Shown: positions 41,747 to 51,963 of the stretch, piece by piece
Layout: the number at the start of each line of letters is the position of its first letter
How positions within the stretch are numbered: the stretch's first letter is position 1
Assembly: GCF_052857255.1 (NCBI RefSeq)
Contig: NC_135502.1
Span: 152,279,868 to 152,343,867 of the forward strand
Length of the DNA stretch: 64,000 nt
Origin: Amblyomma americanum
Taxonomy: Eukaryota > Arthropoda > Arachnida > Ixodida > Ixodidae
Direction: 5' to 3'
Position numbers and translations under genes: made by a program
The notes under the pieces: model-generated
Database searches by the model: none
The model's input: the letters and a program-made list of their open reading frames with translations, nothing else
Told to the model about the DNA's origin: nothing

Positions 41747-43907
41747 ATGACAGCATGGTTATTTTCTGGCAACCTGGCTCTTCTAGCGACACCACCTGGT
41801 AGTCGCGATATGACGTCACCCAAGAACACCACTATAAAAGAAGCACCTCACCGGTTCGTATTATGTGGGCACGATGGACGCGGACTGGCAATGACGCCTA
41901 CGAGGACCTTGTTCTGCGTTCTGCAGGGCATTTTCCAGATCGGCGCATCTACAGCAACGAGCGGCTACACGTGCGGGGATAGAAGCGATATCGTTGGCGT
42001 TTATGAACTTCGTCCGGATTACACTGTTGACCAGATGACAGCATGGTTATTTTCTGGCGACCTGACTCTTCTAGCGACAATACCTGGAAGTCGCGGTGTG
42101 ACGTCACGTGAGAGCACCACCATAAAACAATCACCTCTCCGGTTCGTCTTCTGCGGACACGATGGACGCGGACTGGCAATGACGCCTACGAGGACCTTGT
42201 TCTGCGTTCGGCAGGGCATTTTCCTGATCGGCGCATCTACAGCAACGACCGCCTACTCGTGCGGGGATTGAAGCGATATCGTCGGCGTTATCAACTTCGT
42301 CCGGATTACACTGTTGAATAGAAGACAACATGGTTATTTTCTCGGGACCTCGCTCTTCTAGCGACACCACCTGGTAGTCGCGGTGTGACGTCACCTAAGA
42401 ACACCACTATAAAAGAAGCACCTCACGCCTACGAGGACCTTGTTCTGCGTTCTGCAGGGCATTTTCCAGATCGGCGCATCTACTGCAACGAGCAGCTACA
42501 CGTGCAGGGATAGAAGCGATATCGTTGGCGTTTATCAACTTCGTCCGGATTACACTGCTGACCATAGGACAGCATGGTTATTTTCTGGCGACCTGACTCT
42601 TCTAGCGACAATACCTGGAAGTCGCGGTGTGACGTCACCTGAGAGCACCACTATAAAACAAGCACCTCACCGGTTCGTATTCTGTGGGCACGATGGACGC
42701 GGACTGGCAATGACGCCTACGAGGACTTTGTTCTGCGTTCGGCAGGGCAATTTCCTGATCGGCGCATCTCCAGCAACGAGCGCCTACACGTGCGGGGATA
42801 GAAGCGATATCGTCGGCTTTATCAACTTCGTCCGTGTTACACTGTTGACCACATGACAGCATTGTTATATTCTCGGGACCTGGTTCTTCTAGCGGCACCA
42901 CCTGGTAGTCGCTGTGCGACGTCATCTAGACCACCAATATACAAGAAGCACCTCACCGGTTCGTATTCTGTGGGCACGATGGACGCGGACTGGCAATAAC
43001 GCTAAAGAGGACATTGTTCTGCGTTCTGCAGGGCATTTTCCAGATCGGCGTATCTAGAGCAACGAGCGCCTACACGTGCGGGGATAGAAGCGATACCGTC
43101 TGCGTTTATCAACTTCGTCCGTATTGCACTGTTGACCACATGACAGCATGGTTATTTTCTGGCGACCTGGCTCTTCTAGCGACACCACCTGGTAGTCGTG
43201 ATGTGACGTCACCCAAGAACACCACTATATAAGAAGCACCTCACAGGTTCGTCTTCTGCGGACACGATGGACGCGGACTGGCAATGAGGCCTACGAGGAC
43301 CTTTTTCTGCGTTCTGCAGGGCATTTTAATGATCGGTGCATCTACAGCTACGAGCGCCTACACGTGCGTGGATAGAAGCGTTATCGTCGGCGTTTATCAA
43401 CTTCTTCCTGATTACACTGTTGACCATATGACAGCATGGTTATTTTCTGGCGACCTGACTCTTCTAGCGACATTACCTGGAAGTCGCGGTGTGACGTCAC
43501 CTGAGAGCACCACTATAAAACAAGCACCTCACCGGTTCGTATTTTGTGGGCACGATGGACGCGGACTGGCAATGACGCCTACGAGGACTTTGTTCTGCGT
43601 TCGGCAGGGCAATTTCCTGATCGGCGCATCTCCAGCAACGAGCGCCTACACGTGCGGGGATAGAAGCGATATCGTCGGCGTTTATCAACTTCGACCGGAT
43701 TACACTGTTGGCCAGATGACAGCATGGTTATTTTCTGGCGACACCACCTGGTAGTCGCTGTGTGACGTCACCCAAGAACACCACTATAAAAGAAGCACCT
43801 CACCGGTTCGTCTTCTGTGGACACGATGGACCCGGACTGGCAATGATGCTTACGAGGACCTTTTTCTGCGTTCTGCAGGACATTTTCCAGATCGACGCAT
43901 CTACAGC
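41747..43907. repeat. Decayed right edge of the satellite array
   Basis: About seven and a half monomers that no longer follow the higher-order order. They carry more private changes than the interior. About 44 bp are missing near 42427, where GAAGCACCTCA runs straight into CGCCTACGAGG. At 43740 a 17-bp loss has occurred between two copies of GCGAC. The sequence GTTGAATAGAAGACAACATGG at 42313 is a mutated monomer start. Confidence 0.85.
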
Positions 43908-44096
43908 GATGCAGCGCGTGAATACCGTCTCAAAGCGTTGAAGATCTGGCAAAAGATCGCAATCGTGACGCTGCATCCGCAAATAGCCCATTACAGCGTT
44001 GTTCGTATCGTTACGGTGCTCTTTTAGCCTTTGATTGACACGCCTGCGAGTATGCCCAGGGTAAACACAGTCAGGTTTCATAGAGACCGAGCACAC
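43908..44096 (-). pseudogene. GIY-YIG endonuclease fragment, Penelope-like element type
   Basis: Read on the minus strand from 44096 downward, the frame contains CVYPGHTRRRVNQRLKEHRN and then GYLRMQRHDCDLLPD. This resembles the C-terminal GIY-YIG nuclease module of Penelope-like retroelements, where a Y-I-G-x-T-x-R-x-x-N-x-R-L-x-E-H block is followed by a segment holding H, C and C. Here the YIG triplet reads YPG. Only about 60 residues remain. There is no reverse transcriptase nearby, and the frame runs straight into satellite sequence at 43907. It is a dead fragment. The family call rests on motif resemblance alone. Confidence 0.55.
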
Positions 44097-45428
44097 TGTG
44101 CTTTGTGCGCAGTGGACAAAGTGATTACGATAGTACAGTTTCTTTGCATGGCCCTTTTCCTTGCACAGGGGTCCGCCGTCCGAGGCGGTTTCGTGAAGGG
44201 AAGGCTACCCGCACCTGACGTGCTCCATCGGTGACGGAATAATGACGCCTTGGCGACGGCGGGAGTTGAGAAAATGAACTTGAATTTAACCCAAGCAGCA
44301 CAGGTAATTGGCCCAACATTGGAACCGCACTGGCAAAGGCCGGGCCCACAAAGAACCAGGATGGAACCATCCTGTTGCAATATAAGGCCGATTACATGTG
44401 CTGCTTGAGAATACAGCATATTTACAAAAACAGCATATTTACACACGTTCCGAATAAAATGGAACTGGCTAAAAGAGAAATCTCCCTTCCTCGGCATAGC
44501 CGAATATGCAGAGCGTCTGAACCTAGCCCAGAACGACGGATTGGGCTCCCGGACTCGGTTTTAAGCTCTCGGGTGTGCTCCTCGCACTTACGAAGCGTCC
44601 AATAGCAGCAAGCCTTAACACGATTGGTGACTTGTTGCGTTCTGGCCCCTTCATCTTTGAACATATAAACAACTCTTTCCAAAAGCACGAAATAAAGCAA
44701 TCAATTTATTTACAAATTGCGTTGCACAGAGTGACTCCACAAAAGCGATTAACTAAACGAATTGCGCGTCCCACTCTACAACGTTCATGGTGCAAGCCAA
44801 ACCTCTCGCAAGGTAAAACAAACACAAACTAAAAAAAAATTAGCCTGGCCGCAGAGTCTCTTTCCGCAGGTGTTAGTTCGGCCCCTTCGCCGCGTGCGGT
44901 TCCCACGCTTGAGATAATTCACAGTCAGAAAAGTACCGTCATGCAGCCTCCCTTTGCAAGGGAAAGTAAGGAGCACTTTGTTGCGGCCAGCTGCTGCCAG
45001 TGGTTTATATGAAGTGACCGGTCGACAGAAGCTCTTCGATCTACTGGTGAAAGCGATGACCCTGGTCTTCGGACGGACCGTTGACAACAGGCCACCCGGT
45101 GGTGTCTGTAACCGCCCCCCCTCTCCTGCAGGGGCAAATATGTCGTAGGAATACTGTATTTCTCCCCACCCTCCCGCGTACCTGATGCTGACTCATCGAC
45201 CCCTGCAATGATGGTTGCTTGAGGAACTTTTGTTGCACTGCTGATCTCGGAAGACATGTTTAAAGATGTACTGAAGCTTCTGAGGTGCAAGAAAAACAAC
45301 ATAAACGCCAACTCAGCGGCATCTTTCCTTTAACTTGGGAAAAAATTGTGGGTGTAGGGAACAGGCACAACCTTTCTTTTGGGAGGTACCACATCGAGGG
45401 GGCACAATAGGCATCTTTAAACTTGTAC
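44097..45428. other. Region without a recognisable gene
   Basis: No coding region I can support. Visible details are a hairpin-capable perfect inverted repeat CAGGATGG-AA-CCATCCTG at 44357-44374, and a 14-bp direct repeat ACAGCATATTTACA at 44413-44426 and 44430-44443. An A-run lies at 44831-44839. Several short frames are open on both strands, which is expected by chance at this base composition. Confidence 0.6.
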
Positions 45429-45829
45429 CTAAGGAAAACACCTACAGACAACAGGAAAAGTTCTGAATATCCAGTGCTGGACACACGGCCCACTTTCTGG
45501 GGAAAACTGGATACCATGGCGTGTGCACACGATATCGTCAATAGATTTTTGAAGCAAAGATCTGTGATAGCTTTCTACACCAGCTTTGCAGTGAGCAGAA
45601 GGAAACAGTAAAAGCGGCTTCTTTGCCATCAGCTCGCAAGCCCCGCAAGTGTGGTCACCCATTAAGGAGATCCTCAGTTCAAATTAAAAATGCAATGACC
45701 TATTTTCTGGAATCTGTGTGGTCATTAAAAGCAGACTCAATATTTGACTGAACTGCTCTATTACCTTAGGCACTGCTTCGTCAGGATGAAAGACCAATCT
45801 CTCACAAAGAACTAGGTAGTCATCCACGT
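45429..45829 (-). pseudogene. Unidentified minus-strand reading frame cut by an LTR insertion
   Basis: On the minus strand the frame reads from NVDDYLVLCERLVFHPDEAV at 45829 down to a stop at 45429, about 133 codons with a single TAA at 45684-45686. It contains several cysteines (HTCGACELMAKK and following). The frame begins exactly at the inferred left border of the LTR at 45830, so an upstream part may have been separated by that insertion. I do not recognise the family. An open frame of this size with one stop could also arise by chance. Confidence 0.25.
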
Positions 45830-46732
45830 TGTGACGTTCCTTGTGTGTGCTACGAGGGTCCGCGTTCGACGGCGCGGCGTAGACGGAGCCCCCAGTGGTG
45901 GCGAAAGCACTCAAAGGAAAACAATTCAGCTGGAAGGGAGGAGAACGGCGACAACCGGACCCCCTTTCCATAGTGTCGGCACGAGTCGAACGCCGCCGCC
46001 GCCGCCGCCGCGGGGAGACGGGCGTTATCTTCCCCAATTGCCGTGGCCGTTCCAAGGGGGCCTCGTTTCGGCGGGCCTGGCCCCGTGGCAAGACGGCGGG
46101 CATCATCAATCAACCCTCCCGAACACATCTCAGGACAAGGGACCACTTTCCCGGCCTTTTAGTGACCTCGCGTTCCGGCCTTGAGGGGCGAGTGTCATTT
46201 GATGGAGAACGGAGGCCGGTGACCCGCGGGTACCGTCAGCGGGCCAGAGCGCGCCTTACCACAGCGGATGCTATGCGCTACCTCGACGACAACCTTCTTT
46301 CCCTCGGACTCAACACGTGAGGGGGGCGAGACCATAAGTGCGGTGGTGTGTTTGTGAGCCCAAGTGAAATCCCTAGCCCCCCCCCCCCCGGCGTGGGCGT
46401 CCTCACCCTAGGGAGTGTGGGGATAAGATGATATAAAAATCGACAAGGAGTACCGAAGAAGGACGCTCAGGACGACATCGTTCGCCAAGAGGCCTTCAGC
46501 GCCGAAGCCCGACGGCGTGCAGCTTCTGCCAGCAACCGTTCGAGCTCAACTCCGGAGCCCCTCCATCGTCCCCATGAAGTCGTCGGCACGTAAGCTCGGA
46601 CGCCCCAGCATCTGATGTATAATCATAATCATGTGTAATTATTGAATATATCTGTTTGTTTAAACTGAGCCATACAGTGTCTCATTGCCTCTCCGTCCCG
46701 TGTGGACCTCCGCATTATGGGGGGTCATCACA
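45830..46732 (+). mobile_element. Probable 5' LTR of the first Ty3/gypsy element
   Basis: The right border is set by the primer-binding site at 46734. The LTR ends in ATCACA at 46732, and the left border is placed at TGTGACG (45830), which gives matching TGTGA/TCACA termini and a length of 903 bp. A TATA box (TATAAAAA) lies at 46432-46439. A GCC triplet run (45992-46011) and a run of 13 C (46377-46389) lie inside. No AATAAA is visible downstream of the TATA box. A shorter LTR starting at TGAGGGGGG (46318) is the alternative. No second copy was found in the window, so the left border is unconfirmed. Confidence 0.5.
46432..46439 (+). promoter_or_regulatory. TATA box in LTR
   Basis: TATAAAAA, about 300 bp before the LTR end. 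It is the likely core promoter of the Ty3/gypsy element that follows. Confidence 0.45.
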
Positions 46733-46733
46733 C

Positions 46734-46751
46734 TGATGTCAGAAGTGGGGT
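46734..46751 (+). other. Primer-binding site, tRNA-Leu type
   Basis: TGATGTCAGAAGTGGGGT directly after the LTR. It differs at two positions from the tRNA-Leu primer-binding site common in animal Ty3/gypsy elements (TGGTGTCAGAAGTGGGAT). The stretch from here to the gag start at 46937 is untranslated leader. Confidence 0.7.
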
Positions 46752-46936
46752 CTCAAAAGCAAATGTCCTCTGAATGCTGCGACATTCATGACTTCAAAAT
46801 TGTAATCAAAAGGGAATCACGGGACTGATTGTGGGACTTTTACCCCCATTTGAGAGGCTTGAGGCACCGGAGGGCTTGAAAAAAAAAGTCTGTATCTGAG
46901 GGAGCTCCCACTCCACAGCCGTCGCTCGGAGCAAGC

Positions 46937-47929
46937 ATGCTGGCATTAGGAAGCGTCATTCCGACGTTTACAGGTGATAAGACAGGGGTTCTAATCTGCG
47001 ATTTCTTTTCCATGCTAGAAGAGATTGGGAAAATGGGGGGATGGTCCGATGCTCAAATGCTGGGAATGGCGAGGTGTAAGATGGCAGGAGCTGCTCATTA
47101 TTTTGCATGGCGAGACGAAAAAGTAAAATCCACAAAATCATTTGCGGAATTTAAGAAGCTCGCGTTTGAGCATTTCGACACTGAACCACGTCACGTGCGG
47201 GTACAGAGGTTCCGTGACGCCGGACAGATGGTAGGGGAGGACGTGCGAACGTTTGCGTCGCGGCTTCAGCGCCTAGCATGCGATACGTTAAGCAGGGAGG
47301 AGGAAGGAGACCAGCTAAGGAAGAAATACGCGGAGGATCTACTTAAAGAGGAAATGACCGCTTTTTTCTTGGCTGGTCTGCAAGACCCCGTGCGCCGGTT
47401 CGTGCTCTCGCGCAAGCCGAGCAACTTCGACCAAGCCGTGGCGGCCGCATTGGATGAGGAACGAAATGAGGCGTTAACGACAGCCGCAGCGAGAGTACGC
47501 GTCATAGAGAGAGCGGTGCTCAACCCTGAGGTTGCTCTCTTGACAGAGTGGTTAGATCGCTTAGAACAGCTGCTATCTCAGTAGGTGGAACGCCAGGTGG
47601 AAGCGCGCGCTCAACAGCGCCCATTCGCTGGAAACCGGAGACCGCCACAAAGCTACAGGTGCGGTATGCGAGATTTTGAAGAAATTGTATGCTTCACTTG
47701 CCAGGGTCGCGGACACATCGCCAGGTTTTGCCAAAACGTGCGCCGTGGGGAGCGACAAACAGAAGCAAGCGAGACACGCCCTAAGCAAGCCTACAGCGGG
47801 GCTCCAGATACCGAGACAAAAAAACTAGATAGTCCTCCCCATCCTGAGGAGCATGGGGAGGGAGCAGTGGATGATGAGGTGGTGGTGGTTTATGTGGCCG
47901 ACGAGGCATGCCCTGTTGTGCGTTGCTAG
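46937..47929 (+). pseudogene. gag: Gag of Ty3/gypsy element 1, with one in-frame stop
   Basis: Structural polyprotein of a Ty3/gypsy retrotransposon. The first 215 codons form a retrotransposon Gag domain, including YFAWRDEKVKSTKSFAEFKK and a region rich in charged helices. The frame meets TAG at 47582-47584 and continues unshifted with GTG for another 114 codons. Those contain a nucleic-acid-binding zinc knuckle of the form C-x2-C-x4-H-x4-C (CFTCQGRGHIARFC, 47690-47731). The natural protein was therefore about 330 residues, and the amber codon separates capsid from nucleocapsid. It is either a disabling mutation or a read-through site; the former is likelier because pol is also broken. The ATG at 46937 is the first in frame after the leader, but an earlier start cannot be excluded. 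Confidence 0.85.
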
Positions 47930-48534
47930 TTAAAGGGTTGCTGCATGTAATTGTTGATAGATACGGGGTGAAAGGTGACATTGCTTAAGGAGAAAGTTTA
48001 AACACCCTTCGAAGGAAGGGGGACCGCGAGGTGCTGGAAGCGTCTGGTGGTATGGCAACCAAATTTGTAGGCATAACGGGGGATCCTCTTGGCATAAGTG
48101 GACTCTACCGGTTACACTTCTCTCTCGGCGGAATTGCATTGGAGCACCCCTGATACGTATGCCCGGACACGGTGTCTCTGCCAAACGGAGTGTCAGGTAT
48201 ATTAGGGCAGGATTTTTTCAGAAAAGGGAAGGTAGTAGTCTCATTCTCTGAGGAGGAGGTTAATGCGGGCGGCTCAAAAGTTCCGTTTTTGTACAGGAGA
48301 GGGGCTGAGATTCGCATTACCGATATTGACACCCGTCAAACAGTGGGATCATTGGAGAAGGTGTATTTGCGGGTTGCCGTCAGGCTGGTCGATGAGGCAG
48401 TCGTCCTTCCTTGGTCGGAGCACATTTTGTACGCGTTTGTGCCTTCAGATGTAGAGAGCGGCGCCGTGGGAGTGCTTGAGCCGGTCGACTCTCAGCAATG
48501 GCCTGAAGGCAGCCGCGTGCCTCGTGACAGTTAA
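47930..48534 (+). pseudogene. Protease region of Ty3/gypsy element 1, decayed
   Basis: This interval should encode the aspartic protease at the start of Pol. Pieces remain in more than one frame. One is LLHVIVDRYGVKGDIA near 47940-47985, in the place of the catalytic D-T/S-G loop, where the triad is no longer intact. The other is the C-terminal GVSGILGQDFFRKGKVVV block (about 48187-48240), matching the conserved I-L-G-x-D-F segment of retropepsins. Its frame stays open from 48172 to a stop at 48532-48534. A stop and at least one frameshift lie between the pieces. The frame then shifts into the reverse transcriptase frame near 48490, with about 59 bp of overlap. Confidence 0.65.
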
Positions 48535-49333
48535 TGACGCCCACAGAGTGCCCCTACGGGTGGTTAACTGTAGCCAGCAGCCACTGAGCCTTCCCAAGAA
48601 CAAAACATTGGCCTTCTTCACCTCTGCGATAGAGAAACGTGAGCCCACCGATACGGTACTCGCAACTGTAGAGCATGCTAGTCCTTCGGCTGCTCCAAAG
48701 GTGTCGTTCGATCTTTCTCACGTAAAATCCAGGGAGAGGGAGGCTCTGGCTGGTTTGCTGAACGACTACTCGGAGATATTCGCCGCGTCCAACCTGGATT
48801 TGGGCTGCTGTGGCGTTATAAAGCACAGGATAGAAACCGGCACTTCATCGCCCGTTTACCAGCGTGCGTACAGGATTCCTTACTCCCAACGTGAGGAGAT
48901 GGAGCGGCAGGTGCAGGACCTGATTGATCGCGGCATTGTCGAACACCCAAAGTCACCCTGGGGAGCACCAGCACTATTGGTGGAAAAGCCAGATGGCTCG
49001 TATCGATTGGTAGTGGACTACCGCAAACTAAATGCCGTAACTCGCATCGATCCATACCCCATCGCCAATATACAGGAGACGCTTTCTCAGCTGAGCTCTG
49101 CCAGGTACTTCATGGTAGTGGACATGGCGGCGGTATTCTGGCAGATAGCAATGGATCCGGCAGATGCCGAGAAAACGGCATTCAACACGCCCTCAGGGCA
49201 CTATGAATGGAAAAGAATGCCGATGGGTCTGGCCAACAGCCCTGCTGTCTGGCAGAGAACCGCTGATGTTATCCTGGCAGGTCTTCTGGGGAGGCTGTGC
49301 TTCGTGTATATGGATGACAATCATATACAGTGA
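48476..49333 (+). pseudogene. pol: Reverse transcriptase of Ty3/gypsy element 1 (first part)
   Basis: Copies element RNA into DNA. Conserved blocks in order are the thumb-proximal PVYQRAYRIPYSQREEME (about residue 124), SYRLVVDYRKLNAVT (about 179), the catalytic-aspartate block FMVVDMAAVFWQIAMDP (about 213), MPMGLANSPAVWQR (about 248) and the FVYMDD catalytic box (about 276). All three catalytic aspartates are present. Right after YMDD the frame is lost through small indels and stops at 49331-49333, while the rest of the enzyme continues in another frame from 49330. It cannot make a full-length Pol without frameshifting. The frame relation to the protease piece is also shifted by one small indel. 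Confidence 0.88.
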
Positions 49334-51963
49334 GTTTTGAGAACCATTTGCGCGATATTGAGCAGGTTTTGGTGCGACTAAGAGGAGCGGGTCTCAAGCT
49401 GAAGCCCTCTAAGTGCCAATTCCTCAAAAACGAGGTGAAATACCTCGGGCACGTTGTTTCAGCTGACGGCGTGCGACCGGACCCTGAGAAACTAAGGTGT
49501 GTCTCGGATTTTCCATCCCCGACTAGCGTCCGCCAGGTCCGGCAGTTTCTCGGCCTGATCGGTTACTACCGAAGGCACATAGAGGAGTTCGCCAAGCTCG
49601 CTAAGCCACTCACCGCCTTAACAGCCGAAAATGTCGCCTTTCGCTGGGACGAAAACGCGGAGGATGCTTTTGGGGCCCTGAAAAGGAAGCTAATGAGCGC
49701 ACCGCTGTTGCGCCACCCGGATTTTAATTTGCCCTTCGTTATGGCCACAGATGCGTCAAAGTTCGCAGTTTGTGCCGTGCTATCTCAGGTTATCAAGGGC
49801 AAAGAACATCCCGTTGCTTTTGCTAGCCGACAGCTGAGCCCCACAGAGCAAAAGTACGGAGCTACGGAAAGGGAGTGCTTCGCCGTTGTCTGGGCAGTAA
49901 AGTACTTCAGATGCTACCTTTACGGCCACAAATTCAAGCTAGCCACAGACTTCAATCCTCTGAAATGGGTGATTAGTGTCAGGAACCCTAGCTCGCGACT
50001 CGCTAGATGGAATCTACACCTGCAGGAATACTGCTTTGAAGTGGAGCACAAGTCAGGAAAGACACATCTGAATGCTGATGCACTCAGCCGCACAGCTGCC
50101 GTGGCAGCTATAGATGAGTTTGTCCCCGTAGTCGACCCCGCCGAATTACGCTCAGAGCAGTGCAAAGATCCTGACCTGAAGCGAATAATCGAAAGCTTAG
50201 ACGGCGCACCGTCTCACCCCAAACAGCTAGGTTATTTCATTGGCAAAGACGGCACCCTGTGTCGGCGCACGAGGCCAACCAGGAAAGGGAGACCAGAGAA
50301 AACCGCTTGGGAGAGAGTCGTCATACCTCGGTCGTGGACAGAAAGGGTTCTTCGCGCGTTTCACGATGAGCCATGCGCCGGTCATTTTGGCGTAGCGAAG
50401 ACACGCAGGCGTGTGGAGCGTTTGTACTTTTGGAGTGGCATGCGACAGGATGTTAGAGACTACTCTGCGAAGTGTCATTCCTGTCTCGAAAGAAAAACAC
50501 CCAAAGGACGAAGACCAGCTCCAATTCAACCGTTCCCAGAGGTTTCGGCTCCCTTCGAGCGGACAGGTATGAACATAATGGGCCCATTGCCCACGACCAC
50601 TTCCGGAAACAAGTACATTTTAGTATTTGTCGATCACCTTTCAAAATACGCGGAAGCGGTAGCACTCCCAGATCATAAGGCAGACACGGTTGCAAGAGCA
50701 TTTGTCGAACGGATCGTGCTCCGACATGGACCCCCGAGGCAACTCTTGACAGATCGGGGAACGAACTTCATGTCGCAGCTAATGAGGAGAGTTTGCGAGC
50801 TGCTTAAGATCGCTAAGAAGCAGACAACACCGTACCATCCGGCTTGCAACGGCGCGGTGGAGCGACTGAACCAAACCGTGGCCGGGTTCCTGTCGCATTT
50901 TGTTTCGCGCGACCAGCGGGACTGGGACTTGTGGCTCCCGTATGCAATGTTTGCCTACATTTCCGCAGCACACGAGAGCACGGGCGAATCGCCATTCTTT
51001 CTTCTCTACGGCCGAGACCCGGACCAGCCTAGTGAAGTGCCAGAGGGCCCCCGTCGTGTCCCATACGCTTCACTGGACGACAATAAGGTTGAGCTAGAAT
51101 CGCGCTTGCAAGTGGCGAGGGACATCGCAAAGGAGGCCTTAAAGAAAGCGGCGAAGCGCAGGAAGGAGGTGCACGATCCCAGTGCTAGAGACGCGCCGTT
51201 TGATGTGGGGGACAGCGTGTACATTGAAAACTGCCAAAGGCAGATTGGGCTAGCTCGTAAGCTCCAGACGAAGTGGAGAGGACCGTGCGAGGTTGTCGAG
51301 AAGCTTTCTCCGGTAAACTTCAGAGTCCGTGACGTGAACCGGCGGTTGATAAGGATACACGCAAATCGCCTCAAGTCGGCACCGGTTCAGTATTCACGAA
51401 ATGAGGAAAGCGAAAGCGCGGATTTTGGTGGCGACAGAAGTGAAGCGGAGCGCGCAGGTAGTTTGCAAGAAACGCCCTCTCCTGCATTTCTTCGTCGCCC
51501 CTCTGCGAGAGGTGGCGGCTCCGAAGCGCATGCCCTTTCCCGCACCGGCGCATACCTTTCTCGCCTCTCAGCGAGTGGTGGCGGCTCCAAAGCGCGTGCC
51601 CTCCCCCGCACCGGCGCTCACCTTCCTCGTCCCTCGTCGAGAGGTTGCCGCACTGAAGCATATGCACAGCTGCACACAGCAACAGTGACGGCACCTGCAC
51701 CGGGTAGGCGGAGCGAATACGTTCTGCGACTGCGCTCCTTTGCCAGACGTGTTGCATTCGAGTGGGTGTGTCGGGTTGCTCCCGAGCGACCCAGTGATTC
51801 TGCACCAAGCGGTTCGCACAAGTGCTGGAAGGCGTATTCCCTCAACACCAAACGACGGAAAATCAATGAACGAATGCGTCAACGGGTGCTTGAGGCTTCT
51901 CCCAAGACTAAGGCGAAAGAGGCCTGGCCATTCGACTGTAGGCAACATGCACGAAAAAAGTAA
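49330..51963 (+). pseudogene. pol: RT end, RNase H and integrase of Ty3/gypsy element 1
   Basis: An 877-codon frame continuing Pol without its own ATG. It starts with the RT thumb (LRDIEQVLVRLRGAG, residue 8) and KYLGHVVSADGVRPDPEK. RNase H follows with its acidic residues in MATDASKF (about 138), TERECF (about 178) and ATDFNPLKW (about 204). The integrase has an H-H-C-C zinc module (HDEPCAGHF about 344, CHSC about 382). Its catalytic core reads MNIMGPLP (about 413), TDRGTNF (about 473) and NGAVERLNQ (about 507). The first core aspartate is replaced by asparagine in MNIMGPLP, so the enzyme is probably inactive. A GPY/F-like module (KWRGPCEVVEKLSPVNFRV, about 648) closes the conserved part. 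The last ~200 residues are a low-complexity tail with 22-residue repeats. No chromodomain and no env frame were seen. Confidence 0.9.
51478..51690 (+). repeat. 66-bp tandem repeat in the pol tail
   Basis: GTGGCGGCTCC at 51512 recurs at 51578, and a diverged form (GTTGCCGCACT) lies at 51644. The period is 66 bp, about 2.7 copies. It keeps the frame and encodes 22-residue units such as RGGGSEAHALSRTGAYLSR, rich in glycine, arginine and serine. Confidence 0.8.

Larger units (their letters stand above)
1..43907. repeat. Satellite array, ~288-bp monomer, about 153 copies
   Basis: A head-to-tail array fills this stretch with no interruption. A convenient monomer start is the ATGACAGCATGG motif, seen at 100, 387, 961 and onward at 286-288 bp steps. 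The mean step is 287.2 bp because some monomers lack one base (for example in the ATCAACTT(C)GTCCGG region). I see no sub-repeat inside the monomer. Subtypes are distinguished best in the segment after the TGACGTCA palindrome, which reads CCAATATACAAGAAG, CCAATATATAAGAAG, CCACTATAAAAGAAG, CCACTATAAAACAAT, CCACTATAAATGAAG or CCAATATGTAAAAAG. The array begins mid-monomer at base 1, so it continues outside the window. It ends mid-monomer after CATCTACAGC at 43907. Open frames up to 380 codons occur only because 288 is divisible by three. I do not recognise this satellite from any described family. Confidence 0.98.

Noticed and set aside
1..43907. Dozens of overlapping open frames of 60-380 codons on both strands, as if a repeat-protein gene family
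   Set aside because: They are shadows of one tandem monomer whose length is divisible by three. Single-base losses and stops break the frame every one to four monomers, and changes between subtypes are not biased to silent sites.
1..43907. CRISPR-like regular repeats
   Set aside because: The whole 288-bp unit repeats with no unique spacers, and there are no cas genes.
45992..46011. GCC triplet run as a functional CpG-rich promoter
   Set aside because: It is a short microsatellite inside the probable LTR, and nothing else supports a host promoter.
45895..46320. 141-codon plus-strand open frame
   Set aside because: It lies in GC-rich probable LTR sequence with triplet runs, shows no domain, and overlaps open frames in two other frames.
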